The notes beneath the pieces were generated by a model that saw only the letters and a program-made list of their open reading frames with translations, was not told the DNA's origin and made no database searches. 64,000 bases of DNA, taken from Mucilaginibacter sp. (GTDB lineage: Bacteria > Bacteroidota > Bacteroidia > Sphingobacteriales > Sphingobacteriaceae). The number at the start of each line of letters is the position of its first letter. Position 1 is the stretch's first letter. The translations under genes and the position numbers were made by a program. The stretch is from NCBI GenBank assembly GCA_028287895.1, contig JAQBOV010000026.1, forward strand, positions 1 through 64,000, in the 5' to 3' direction. Below, piece by piece: positions 26,306 to 34,375 of this stretch.

Positions 26306-27754
26306 TTATTTCGATTCTAATTCTTTGATCAACAATTGGTTGGTTTTTTGCGGGTCGATTTTGCCTTTTGAGCGTTTCATTATTTCGCCCATGAACAATC
26401 CCAAAACGCCTTTTTTACCTTTTTGGTATTCTTTTACTTTGTCCGGAAATTTGGCAATTGCGTCATTTATAAACTGCTGTACATCATCTGAATCAGCACT
26501 GATCAATAGGTTCAACTCCTTTGCTAAAAGGTCCGGTGATTTTTCGGGTTCATTTATTAAAGCAGGGAACAACTTTTGAGCAGCTACAGAATTGTTGATC
26601 CTACCGGCATCAACCAAGCCAATCAGCCCGGCTAAATTAGCAGCTTTGATACCGAATTCTGTAATTTCTATGCCATTTTCATTCAGGTACGATTTCACAG
26701 CGCCCATCAGCCAGTTGGCTGCAGCTTTGTAGTTGCCGGTATGTTTTATCAGTTCTTCAAAGTATAAGGCAAATTCTCTGTCTGCAGTTATTACAGAAGC
26801 ATCATAGCTCGATAGTTCTAACGCGGTGGTGTATTTATCATAAAGCTCATTTGGCAATGCCGGAAGGCTTTGGCGTACCCTGCTTACATATGCATTATCC
26901 AAAAATAATGGCTGCAGATCAGGTTCGGGGAAATAACGGTAATCGTTGGCCATTTCCTTTGAACGCAAAACCGACGTCTCGCCCGTTTCCGCATTAAAAT
27001 TCAAGGTGTTTTGTGCTATATGTCCGCCATTTTCGAGAATACCTACCTGTCTTTCAAATTCATGTTCAATGGCCCGTTGCACATTACGAATCGAGTTGAG
27101 GTTCTTCACCTCGCAACGATTGCCAAATTCTGTTGCCCCTTTAAGCCTTACCGAAATATTGGCATCGCAGCGCATGCTTCCTTCTTCCATATTACCATCG
27201 CAGATATCCAGATAACGCAACAGTTTGCGTATCTCGGTCAGATATTGCCAGGCCTCTTCACTGCTTCGCATATCCGGTTCCGATACGATCTCTATCAAGG
27301 GCACTCCTGCCCTGTTCAGATCGATCAATGAATCGGCGTGATGCTGGTCATGCATGCTCTTACCGGCATCTTCTTCCATGTGAATATGATGAATAGCGAT
27401 ATTTTTTTGTCTGCCGTTGGATAACCTTACCAGGATTTGGCCGCCTATACAGATCGGCGACTGATCCTGCGTGATCTGGTAACCCTTGGGCAGGTCGGCA
27501 TAAAAATAGTTTTTACGTGCAAAAGTATTATTCAGGTTGATACTGCAATTACAGGCTAAACCCATTTTTACCGCATACTCAACCATTCTTTTATTAATGT
27601 AAGGCAAAGTACCCGGGTGCCCCAACGAAACTACACTAACATGCTCGTTCGGACCGGCGCCAAAAGCTGCCGAATCTGAGCAAAAAGCTTTACTTAAAGT
27701 AGATAGCTGAGCGTGTACTTCCAAACCAATTACAAGCTCATATTTATCTTTCAT
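26306..27754 (-). CDS. gatB: Asp/Glu-tRNA amidotransferase subunit B
   Basis: GatB is the tRNA-binding kinase subunit of the GatCAB complex, which converts misacylated Glu-tRNA-Gln or Asp-tRNA-Asn to the amidated form. The signature ELVIGLEVHAQLSTLSKAFC is at residues 5-24, followed by PKGYQITQDQSPIC, HMEEDAGKSMHD, DLNRAGVPLIEIVSEPD and the MRCDANISVR block. The C-terminal YqeY-like tail domain is present (GVLGLFMGEIMKRSKGKIDP). Length 482 is typical. gatA and gatC are not in the window. The next downstream gene is the TlpA lipoprotein with no gap. Confidence 0.96.
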   Translation of the reverse strand: MKDKYELVIGLEVHAQLSTLSKAFCSDSAAFGAGPNEHVSVVSLGHPGTLPYINKRMVEYAVKMGLACNCSINLNNTFARKNYFYADLPKGYQITQDQSPICIGGQILVRLSNGRQKNIAIHHIHMEEDAGKSMHDQHHADSLIDLNRAGVPLIEIVSEPDMRSSEEAWQYLTEIRKLLRYLDICDGNMEEGSMRCDANISVRLKGATEFGNRCEVKNLNSIRNVQRAIEHEFERQVGILENGGHIAQNTLNFNAETGETSVLRSKEMANDYRYFPEPDLQPLFLDNAYVSRVRQSLPALPNELYDKYTTALELSSYDASVITADREFALYFEELIKHTGNYKAAANWLMGAVKSYLNENGIEITEFGIKAANLAGLIGLVDAGRINNSVAAQKLFPALINEPEKSPDLLAKELNLLISADSDDVQQFINDAIAKFPDKVKEYQKGKKGVLGLFMGEIMKRSKGKIDPQKTNQLLIKELESK

Positions 27755-27965
27755 TTTCGAATAGCATGGTCATAAAATATACGCTCCGGCTGCCAGCAGC
27801 CGCGCGGGTGTCAAATATAACTAAAACTCCCAAATACACAGCCAACAAAGCCGATCTTATATCATCATGCGGTTGATCAAAATCAAACCCCGCAACCTCT
27901 TTTATCTCCCTTCTATTATCATGAGCATCTATTTTGAAAAAAATAAACAGCAACTAGTACTTTAG

Positions 27966-27996
27966 TTTGTAATTTGAAGTACATTGTATAGCTTTG
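27966..27996 (+). promoter_or_regulatory. Good Bacteroidota promoter for the M56/TonB gene
   Basis: TTTG at 27966-27969 is followed after exactly 19 bases by TAGCTTTG at 27989-27996, matching the -33/-7 consensus TTTG-N19-TAnnTTTG. The ATG follows 16 bases after the -7 box. Confidence 0.6.
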
Positions 27997-28012
27997 ATTA
28001 ACTAAAAATTTA

Positions 28013-29290
28013 ATGATAACCAGCCATACAAACATGAGCATAGCGCCGTATATCATACTGGCTAATTGTTGTCTAGCGGTATCGCTTGGATTCTATCTGA
28101 TATTCCTGAAAAAAGAAACATTTTTTCAATTGAACAGGGTGTATTTGTTGTGTTCCCTGGTGGTATCTTTCATTATACCCGATATTCAAACACACTGGAT
28201 TGAGCGGCTCGATGTTACCCGGCAAATAAAATATACCATCGAGGTTCAACCCGTAAACATATTTGCAGGCAGATCAACTGCCGAAGACCATCTGACATTT
28301 GGCCAGGTGATCATATTTCTATATATAACAGGCATAGTTGTTTTTTCAATTAATCTGATGGTCAGGCTACTGGCTGTTAAAAGGATGATCCGGTTTTCCA
28401 ATGGTCCATCATCTTATTCATTTTTCAAAACGATTTACCTGAACAGTCCATCAGTGAGTCCGCTCATTTGCGAGCATGAAAGTATCCATGCGGCGCAATG
28501 GCATTCTGCAGATATCCTACTTATGGAGATCGTTGTCATTTTTAACTGGTTTAACCCGGCGGTATATTTTTTCAGAAAAGAACTGAAAACTGTACACGAG
28601 TTTATTGCTGACGAAGGCGTAATAAGATTGGCAGGGGATAAAAATGAATACGCCATGTTATTACTTAGTCAAACGTTTGAAACCTCAATAAATCATTTAG
28701 TTAACACATTTTTTAATCAGACTTTATTGAAACAACGCATTATGATGATCCAAAAAAATAAATCCCGGAAAAGGGCTTTGCTGAAGTATGGTCTTTCGGC
28801 CCCATTATTTCCGCTGATGCTCATTTTATCATCAGCAACAGCTGATAATTATTCTGCCAGGACAAAGCGAAATGCAATGTCAGGTAATGAAATATTAAAT
28901 TCATCTCAAACGGATAAAGGGCCTGTATTTACAGCCGTTGAAAAAGCGCCTTCTTTTCCTGGAGGAGAGCATAAATTTGCTGCCTATTTAGGTCATCATA
29001 TCAAATATCCGGCACTAATGCGACAGAAAAAAGTGGAGGGTAGGGTACTTATTAGTTTTATTGTCGAGAAAGACGGATCACTTAGTAGCCTGAAAGTGCT
29101 GCGCGAGCCGGGTTACGGTTCAGGGAAAGAAACATTGAGGGTCCTGAGCTTATCGCCAAAATGGGAACCTGGTGTACAAAATGGGAAAAAAGTACGTGTA
29201 CAATACACCATACCTATCAATTTCACCCTTAAGAGATCATCTTATTCCGCATTGAAATTTCCTCATAGCAGATTTCTCCTCGCCTGCTGA
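28013..29290 (+). CDS. M56 (BlaR1-like) metallopeptidase with TonB C-terminal domain
   Basis: The protein (425 residues) has membrane segments at about 11-31, 42-56 and 97-118, a BlaR1/MecR1-type M56 zinc peptidase domain with HESIHAAQW (HExxH 155-159) and a later HEFIADEGV giving the third ligand, another hydrophobic stretch near 265-280, and a periplasmic TonB C-terminal domain (YPALMRQKKVEGRVLISFIVEKDG). M56/TonB fusions are common in Bacteroidota and usually sit next to a BlaI/MecI-type repressor; none is seen here. Typical TonB domains end near the sequence INFTLK; the last 18 residues read into a repeat-like sequence. An in-frame ATG at 28034 is an alternative start. Confidence 0.88.
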   Translation: MITSHTNMSIAPYIILANCCLAVSLGFYLIFLKKETFFQLNRVYLLCSLVVSFIIPDIQTHWIERLDVTRQIKYTIEVQPVNIFAGRSTAEDHLTFGQVIIFLYITGIVVFSINLMVRLLAVKRMIRFSNGPSSYSFFKTIYLNSPSVSPLICEHESIHAAQWHSADILLMEIVVIFNWFNPAVYFFRKELKTVHEFIADEGVIRLAGDKNEYAMLLLSQTFETSINHLVNTFFNQTLLKQRIMMIQKNKSRKRALLKYGLSAPLFPLMLILSSATADNYSARTKRNAMSGNEILNSSQTDKGPVFTAVEKAPSFPGGEHKFAAYLGHHIKYPALMRQKKVEGRVLISFIVEKDGSLSSLKVLREPGYGSGKETLRVLSLSPKWEPGVQNGKKVRVQYTIPINFTLKRSSYSALKFPHSRFLLAC

Positions 29291-29322
29291 CCGCAGGCCC
29301 CGTCCGGCTTGTCGAAATGACC
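29270..29322. repeat. Possible dispersed intergenic repeat (REP-like)
   Basis: AGATTTCTCCTCG at 29270-29282 and CTTGTCGAAATGAC near 29308-29321 frame a small hairpin, GCCTGC (29282-29287) pairing with GCAGGC (29293-29298). From memory, sequences of the type GATTTCTCCTCGxxxCGTCGAAATGAC recur between genes in Sphingobacteriales. It covers the last codons of the M56 gene and lies between that gene and the end of alaS, so it could also serve as a terminator. Confidence 0.45.
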
Positions 29323-29335
29323 TGGTTTGTATCGT

Positions 29336-32032
29336 TCAGATAAAGCTTTTTGCTTTTGCCAATGCCTTATCCAGACCACTTATATCGCTCCCGCCGGCTG
29401 TGGCAAAAAACGGCTGGCCGCCACCACCGCCTTTAATTTCTTTGGCTAATTCGCGTACGATATGACCTGCATTAAGGCCTTTTTCCTTTACCAGGCTGTC
29501 GGATATCATTACCGTCAGGTTTGGTTTACCGTCAATATCGGCAGCCAGTATCAGGAACAAGTCAGAGACAATATCTTTTAATTGATAAGCCAGGTTTTTA
29601 ACTGCATCCGCATTTGGCAGTGCTACCTTTTCCGCTATAAAATTGATGCCATTAATGCTTTGGGCCTTTTCAGCCAGTTCATTTTTTAAGCCGGATGATT
29701 TCTCCATGATCGATTTCTCGATCTCCTTTTTCAACCGGGTATTTTCCTCCAGTAAAGCTTCAACGCTCTTACCGATATCCTTTGGGTTTTTAAGCAGTTC
29801 TTTTAACTGATTGACCAGCCTGCCCTGCTCATTGATATAATTTTCAGCCCCGATGCCTGTAATAGCTTCAATACGTCTTACCCCGGCAGCCACGGCGCTT
29901 TCGGCAATGATCTTAAAGAAACCAATATACCCGGTAGCTTTTACATGTGTACCGCCGCAAAGCTCTTTGGAGAAATTATCATCAAAAGTAATTACCCGCA
30001 CGTACTCACCATATTTTTCACCGAACAATGCAGTTACACCACTGTTGACAGCTACCTGGTAAGCCACATCACGTTCCTCTTTAAGCGGAATATCTTCGCG
30101 TACTTTTTGGTTAACAATAGCTTCTATCTGAGCAAGTTCATCATCGCTCACCTTAGCAAAATGCGAAAAATCAAACCGCAGGTATTCCTCACTAACCAAT
30201 GAACCCTTTTGATTGACATGGTTGCCCAATACCTGTTTCAAAGCGGCATGCAACAAATGCGTAGCAGAGTGATTATTCATGATGCTGGCCCTTCTATCAG
30301 GGTCCACGATAGCTGTCAGCGCATCATTAATAGCTTCAGTGGACGGCAATTTATCCACATAATGAACGATAAGGCCATTTTCCCTTTTGGTATCAGTCAC
30401 ATTGATCACTTCCCCATCCGGGAACACCAGTTCACCGGTATCACCCACTTGTCCGCCGCTTTCGGCATAAAAAGGCGTCTTATCTAATACGATCTGGTAT
30501 TGTTCTTTTCCCTTTGCAGTTACCTTCCGGTATTTTATAATGTGGGAAATGGTTTCCGTCTCATCATAACCTGTGAACTCAACGGTATCATCTTCTTTTA
30601 AAACTATCCAGTCGCCGGTATCAATGGCTGTGGCTGCGCGGGAGCGGGACTTTTGTTGAGCCAATGCTTCTTCAAAACCATTCATATCAACCGTTAATCC
30701 CTTTTCGTGAGCCATTAATTGAGTTAAATCAATCGGAAAACCATAAGTATCATACAGTTCGAAGGCAAAGTCACCATCAATTAACGAACCCAGCATATCA
30801 GGGTCTGTGATCACTCCTTTTGGCGATGCAGTTAGGCTTCTGTTTGATAAGCTTTCCCGATATCTTTCAAATCGTATCAGGCCGCTTGCCAAAGTCCTAA
30901 GAAAAGAATTTTCCTCTTCCAAAACCACCTTCTGCACAAAATCCTTTTGATTATAAAGTTCATCAAACACGCCGTTAAACTGATTAGCCAACAATGGCAC
31001 TAACTGGTTCAAAAATGGATCTTTAAATCCTAAATATTGATAAGAATAACGTACAGCCCTGCGCAAAATACGGCGTATCACATAACCTGCTTTATTATTA
31101 GAAGGTAATTGTCCGTCAGCAATAGCAAAGCTGATGGCTCGGATATGATCAGCCATTACGCGCATGGCTACCGCATCATTCCAGCCATCACCGCCCGGAA
31201 CAGCATCAGCTTTATAAATTTTATTGCTTTTGTTGGCAATAAATTGAATCAGCTCCTGAAAAACATCAGTATCATAATTGGAAGTTTTGCCCTGCAATAC
31301 ACGCACCAAACGTTCAAAGCCCATCCCGGTATCCACATGTTTCGCCGGTAGGGGCTGCAGCGAGCCGTCTTTTAAACGGTTGAACTGCATAAATACATTA
31401 TTCCATATCTCTATCACCAGGGGATCATCGGCATTTACCAGGGTTTTGCCATCCACCTTTTCCCGGTCACTATCCGGGCGGCTATCGTAATGGATCTCCG
31501 AGCAGGGACCGCAGGGGCCGGTCTCTCCCATTTCCCAAAAGTTGTCTTTTTTATTGCCAAAAAGAATATGGTCTTCGGCAATATATTGCTTCCAGTAGTC
31601 GTATGCCTCCTGATCTATGGGTAAGCCTTCCTTTTGATCGCCCTCAAAAACGCTCACGTACAGGCGGTTCTTATCTATTTTATACACTTGGGTCAGCAGT
31701 TCCCAGCTCCATGCAATAGCTTCTTTTTTAAAGTAATCACCAAAGCTCCAGTTGCCCAGCATTTCGAACATGGTATGGTGATAAGTATCAATTCCCACCT
31801 CTTCCAGGTCGTTATGCTTGCCTGACACGCGCAGGCAGCGCTGGGTGTCAGCCACGCGCGGGTATTTTGCAGGCGCTTCTCCCAAAAAAATATCTTTAAA
31901 CTGGTTCATCCCCGCGTTAGTGAACATTAGTGTGGGGTCGTTTTTTATAACAATAGGCGCAGAAGGCACGATGACGTGTCCCTTGGATGCAAAAAAATCA
32001 AGAAAAGCCTTACGTATTTCTGTAGAAGTCAT
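29336..32032 (-). CDS. alaS: Alanyl-tRNA synthetase
   Basis: AlaRS charges tRNA-Ala and edits mischarged Ser and Gly. The 898-residue protein begins MTSTEIRKAFLDFFASKGH, continues with class II motifs (TLMFTNAGMNQFKDIF, RVSGKHNDLEEVG), has the editing-site histidines in NNHSATHLLHAALK and the C/H pair in ELCGGTHVKATG, and ends in the glycine-rich KGGGGGQPFFATAGG block of the C-Ala domain. The ATG at 32032 was chosen because family members begin here and a -7 box overlaps or lies upstream of the alternative start at 32053. It diverges from the MerR regulator. Confidence 0.97.
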   Translation of the reverse strand: MTSTEIRKAFLDFFASKGHVIVPSAPIVIKNDPTLMFTNAGMNQFKDIFLGEAPAKYPRVADTQRCLRVSGKHNDLEEVGIDTYHHTMFEMLGNWSFGDYFKKEAIAWSWELLTQVYKIDKNRLYVSVFEGDQKEGLPIDQEAYDYWKQYIAEDHILFGNKKDNFWEMGETGPCGPCSEIHYDSRPDSDREKVDGKTLVNADDPLVIEIWNNVFMQFNRLKDGSLQPLPAKHVDTGMGFERLVRVLQGKTSNYDTDVFQELIQFIANKSNKIYKADAVPGGDGWNDAVAMRVMADHIRAISFAIADGQLPSNNKAGYVIRRILRRAVRYSYQYLGFKDPFLNQLVPLLANQFNGVFDELYNQKDFVQKVVLEEENSFLRTLASGLIRFERYRESLSNRSLTASPKGVITDPDMLGSLIDGDFAFELYDTYGFPIDLTQLMAHEKGLTVDMNGFEEALAQQKSRSRAATAIDTGDWIVLKEDDTVEFTGYDETETISHIIKYRKVTAKGKEQYQIVLDKTPFYAESGGQVGDTGELVFPDGEVINVTDTKRENGLIVHYVDKLPSTEAINDALTAIVDPDRRASIMNNHSATHLLHAALKQVLGNHVNQKGSLVSEEYLRFDFSHFAKVSDDELAQIEAIVNQKVREDIPLKEERDVAYQVAVNSGVTALFGEKYGEYVRVITFDDNFSKELCGGTHVKATGYIGFFKIIAESAVAAGVRRIEAITGIGAENYINEQGRLVNQLKELLKNPKDIGKSVEALLEENTRLKKEIEKSIMEKSSGLKNELAEKAQSINGINFIAEKVALPNADAVKNLAYQLKDIVSDLFLILAADIDGKPNLTVMISDSLVKEKGLNAGHIVRELAKEIKGGGGGQPFFATAGGSDISGLDKALAKAKSFI

Positions 32033-32050
32033 TATGTAGCAAATAGTGTG

Positions 32051-32058
32051 CAAAGTTA
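32051..32058 (-). promoter_or_regulatory. Putative -7 box for alaS
   Basis: Minus-strand TAACTTTG followed by CAC matches TAnnTTTG and lies 19 bases upstream of the alaS ATG. No good -33 partner is seen at the standard spacing. Confidence 0.45.
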
Positions 32059-32223
32059 ATTATTAGTCCCAAAATGCGAAAACGCCAAAGGAAAGAAGTT
32101 CGTTATGGAAATGAGTGGGTTACAGATGTTAATAATAGTAAAACTTTTCCACAATTTGGATTTTGTGGAACATTATCGGGAGTTCTTCGTTTAAATATCA
32201 AAACGATAATTACTTTTGAAACT

Positions 32224-32559
32224 ATGCCTTATAAAGAGCACGAGATTAGCAAAATGTACTACACCATGGGTGAGGTGGCTGCCATTTTTGATGTGAACCA
32301 GTCGCTGATCAGGTTTTATGAAAAGGAGTTTGACGTACTGCAGCCTAAAAAAAATAAAAAAGGCAACCGTTATTTTACCCCTGAAGACATTGAGCACCTG
32401 AGAATTATTTTTCATTTGATAAGGGATAAAGGTTACACCATCAATGGCGCCAGGGAACATCTGAAAAAGAACATGGATGAGTCGAAAGAGAGTCAGCGTG
32501 TAATTGATTCGCTTGAAAGCATAAAAAGATTCCTGCTCGAAGTGCGCGAACAGTTGTAA
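32224..32559 (+). CDS. MerR-family transcriptional regulator
   Basis: This 111-residue protein has a MerR winged helix-turn-helix: YTMGEVAAIFDVNQSLIRFYEKEF (about 12-35) and NRYFTPEDIEHLRIIFHLI, with a short helical C-terminus (NMDESKESQRVIDSLESI) suited to dimerisation. No cysteine-rich metal site or ligand domain is evident. It starts at the ATG at 32224; an upstream frame to 32074 adds 50 residues with no domain. A -7-like TACTTTTG lies only six bases upstream of the ATG. MerR proteins of this compact type are common next to housekeeping genes in Bacteroidota. Targets are unknown. Confidence 0.88.
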   Translation: MPYKEHEISKMYYTMGEVAAIFDVNQSLIRFYEKEFDVLQPKKNKKGNRYFTPEDIEHLRIIFHLIRDKGYTINGAREHLKKNMDESKESQRVIDSLESIKRFLLEVREQL

Positions 32560-33046
32560 TTTATCACCAAGATATATCTTTTTTTTCAGAAAAATGTCCT
32601 GGCTGTTGTCAGAACCTGCTCGTGTATGATAATCGATATGATTTCCGGTCGTAAAGGCAAAACTCCATTTGCAGGATCACTACTGGCATCTAGTATCCTT
32701 CTGCCGCATTTTCCTTATTCCTTTCTTATGGCGCTTTATAGCTTCGCGACTGTTTTCATTTCAGTGAACCCGGGTTTACAGGCAGCTTAACTTCAAATGG
32801 TGAGGTGGCGTTCTTATATCCGGCCTTTTATTATGATTACGGATTATTTATTCAGATAACAATAATTCAAACTTGCTGATTGCCAGCTTTGAAAACAGGG
32901 CAAAGGCAATACACATCAATTATAAAATACCGGGGCGTAACAAATCAATAATCTTATCATCTAATTAACGTTATTCTAAATAAAGAAATAAAATATTTGC
33001 GCCTACAGCAATTAATATCTAAATTGTATTAAACAAATCCCAACGT
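32560..33046. other. Gene-poor stretch with a possible short relic
   Basis: No convincing gene is present in 487 bases. One open frame on the plus strand (about 32745-32876) reads PGFTGSLTSNGEVAFLYPAF and then YYDYGLF before a stop, which looks like protein and could be a relic of a lost gene. I do not recognise it. The last 100 bases before 33047 are AT-rich and probably hold the promoter of the next gene. Confidence 0.25.
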
Positions 33047-33691
33047 ATGAAATTTAAATTTTTGAGTGTTGCCCTTGGTATTTTCTTATCAGCAACTGTT
33101 ATGAGTGCCAGTGCACAAAAAGCCTACACAGAAGGCGTTGTTACTTATAAAACGAGTATGCGTGGGCAGAATGTTGAAGTTAAAGAATATTTCAGACCTG
33201 ATTCTACTGCCGCAACATTTTCGGCTGGGCCAGCCACGATTAAACTATTATCAGACGCAAATCACAAATCTTTTGCCGTATTAATTGATGTGCCGGTAGC
33301 CTCAATAAAAAAAGCAGCTATCTATACGCCTGATGAAGTTGACCAGGCAATAGGCAGCATGCCAACGTTCACTTTTGCCCCAGGTACCGACATTAAACAA
33401 ATCTCCGGTTTTAACTGCAAAAAGGTGGTAGCAACGGATGCTAAGGACAAAAAGACTTATGATATCTGGGTAACTAATGATATAACGGTACCACCGACAG
33501 CGGTACCTTTATATTATAAAGCTATCGGTGGATTTCCTGTACAATATACCGCATTTCAACAGGGACAAAGCACTGAAATTACTGTTTCAAGTGTTACCGA
33601 CCAGAAAGCGCCTGCCGGAACTTTCGCTATAGCACCGGATTTTGATAAGATCAGCAAAGATGACTTGGCTGCCATGTCAGGCGGTCGTTAA
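33047..33691 (+). CDS. Secreted protein, DUF4412/GLPGLI-like
   Basis: The 214-residue product has a signal peptide (to about residue 23, SASAQ) and a beta-rich mature domain beginning TEGVVTYKTSM, with SGFNCKKVVATDAKDKKTYD and DIWVTNDITVPPTAVPLYY. The pattern of a central GFxCKK and a later VWxT-like motif recalls DUF4412 and GLPGLI-type periplasmic proteins of Bacteroidota, which may be LolA-like. No function is known. It ends before a 15-bp bidirectional terminator. Confidence 0.75.
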   Translation: MKFKFLSVALGIFLSATVMSASAQKAYTEGVVTYKTSMRGQNVEVKEYFRPDSTAATFSAGPATIKLLSDANHKSFAVLIDVPVASIKKAAIYTPDEVDQAIGSMPTFTFAPGTDIKQISGFNCKKVVATDAKDKKTYDIWVTNDITVPPTAVPLYYKAIGGFPVQYTAFQQGQSTEITVSSVTDQKAPAGTFAIAPDFDKISKDDLAAMSGGR

Positions 33692-33707
33692 TATCAGCTT
33701 AATGAAA

Positions 33708-33748
33708 AAATTTATAGCGATGAGTGTTAAACCCATCGCTATAAATTT
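33708..33748. terminator. Bidirectional terminator
   Basis: AAATTTATAGCGATG (33708-33722) pairs perfectly with CATCGCTATAAATTT (33734-33748), a 15-bp stem around an 11-base loop, between converging genes (stops at 33691 and 33755). Confidence 0.85.
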
Positions 33749-33754
33749 AGAATT

Positions 33755-34372
33755 TTAATTTACTTTGCTGATCTCGCTATTCAATTGTTCTACCCATTGT
33801 GCAAATAACCGGCTTTCCATCTCCACAGCCTTGTCTGCATGAAATTTCCAGTCGGGCGAAAAGCTTTTTAGCTGGTTGATCATTTCTTCCAGATGTCCCT
33901 CTTCTTCCAGGATGATGGATTTTACATTTACCTTGCTTAACATCCTATCCAATTCTTCCTGGTAAACGGGATAAAGTTCATCTGCGCGCACTTCTATCGC
34001 ATAAGTTACCAGCAAATAAGCTGCAAAACGCAGCTCCTTACCCTTCAAATCCATTTCTCTTTTTAAATAACGGCACACATCGATATCCAACTGGTTAAGG
34101 TAATATTTACTGCTTTTGGGTGCTATCAAATAATCATTGGCATAGGTCGGGCAATTGTCTGCTTTTATTTTCTCTATCTGTTTCTTTAAATAAAAAGCAT
34201 GCCGGTGCTCTTCAGCTGCATGTTTCAGGATGATATAGGTAACACTTTCCGGGTCTTCACTGGCAGATATCTTCCGCGCACCTGTGTTTTCCATTAGCGA
34301 CAAGGTATTTAACCATTTGGCATGTAATTGATTATTACCAATTATTGCAGACAGTAGATTATTGAATTCCAT
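33755..34372 (-). CDS. Ferritin-like putative diiron protein coupled to bioA
   Basis: The 205-residue protein is predicted all-helical with no signal peptide. Its helices carry the pattern expected for a ferritin-like diiron carboxylate site: E55-x-x-H58 in KHAAEEHRHAFYL, E127 in TYAIEVRADELYP, and E157-x-x-H160 in ILEEEGHLEEM, with E28 in the first helix a candidate for the remaining ligand. I do not recognise a named family. Its ATG lies only 3 bases after the bioA stop codon, so it is translationally linked to bioA in an operon with a NUDIX hydrolase and a metal transporter. A diiron oxygenase or oxidase acting in biotin or fatty-acid metabolism is a hypothesis; iron storage is less likely given the length and context. 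Confidence 0.65.
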   Translation of the reverse strand: MEFNNLLSAIIGNNQLHAKWLNTLSLMENTGARKISASEDPESVTYIILKHAAEEHRHAFYLKKQIEKIKADNCPTYANDYLIAPKSSKYYLNQLDIDVCRYLKREMDLKGKELRFAAYLLVTYAIEVRADELYPVYQEELDRMLSKVNVKSIILEEEGHLEEMINQLKSFSPDWKFHADKAVEMESRLFAQWVEQLNSEISKVN

Positions 34373-34375
34373 AGC

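Noticed and set aside
27744..27953. 69-residue minus-strand frame upstream of gatB
   Set aside because: It overlaps the gatB start, has no recognised domain or promoter, and seems to be a chance frame in the leader region.
32074..32223. 50-residue N-terminal extension of the MerR regulator
   Set aside because: The MerR domain begins after the ATG at 32224; the upstream part is low-complexity and overlaps the alaS promoter region.
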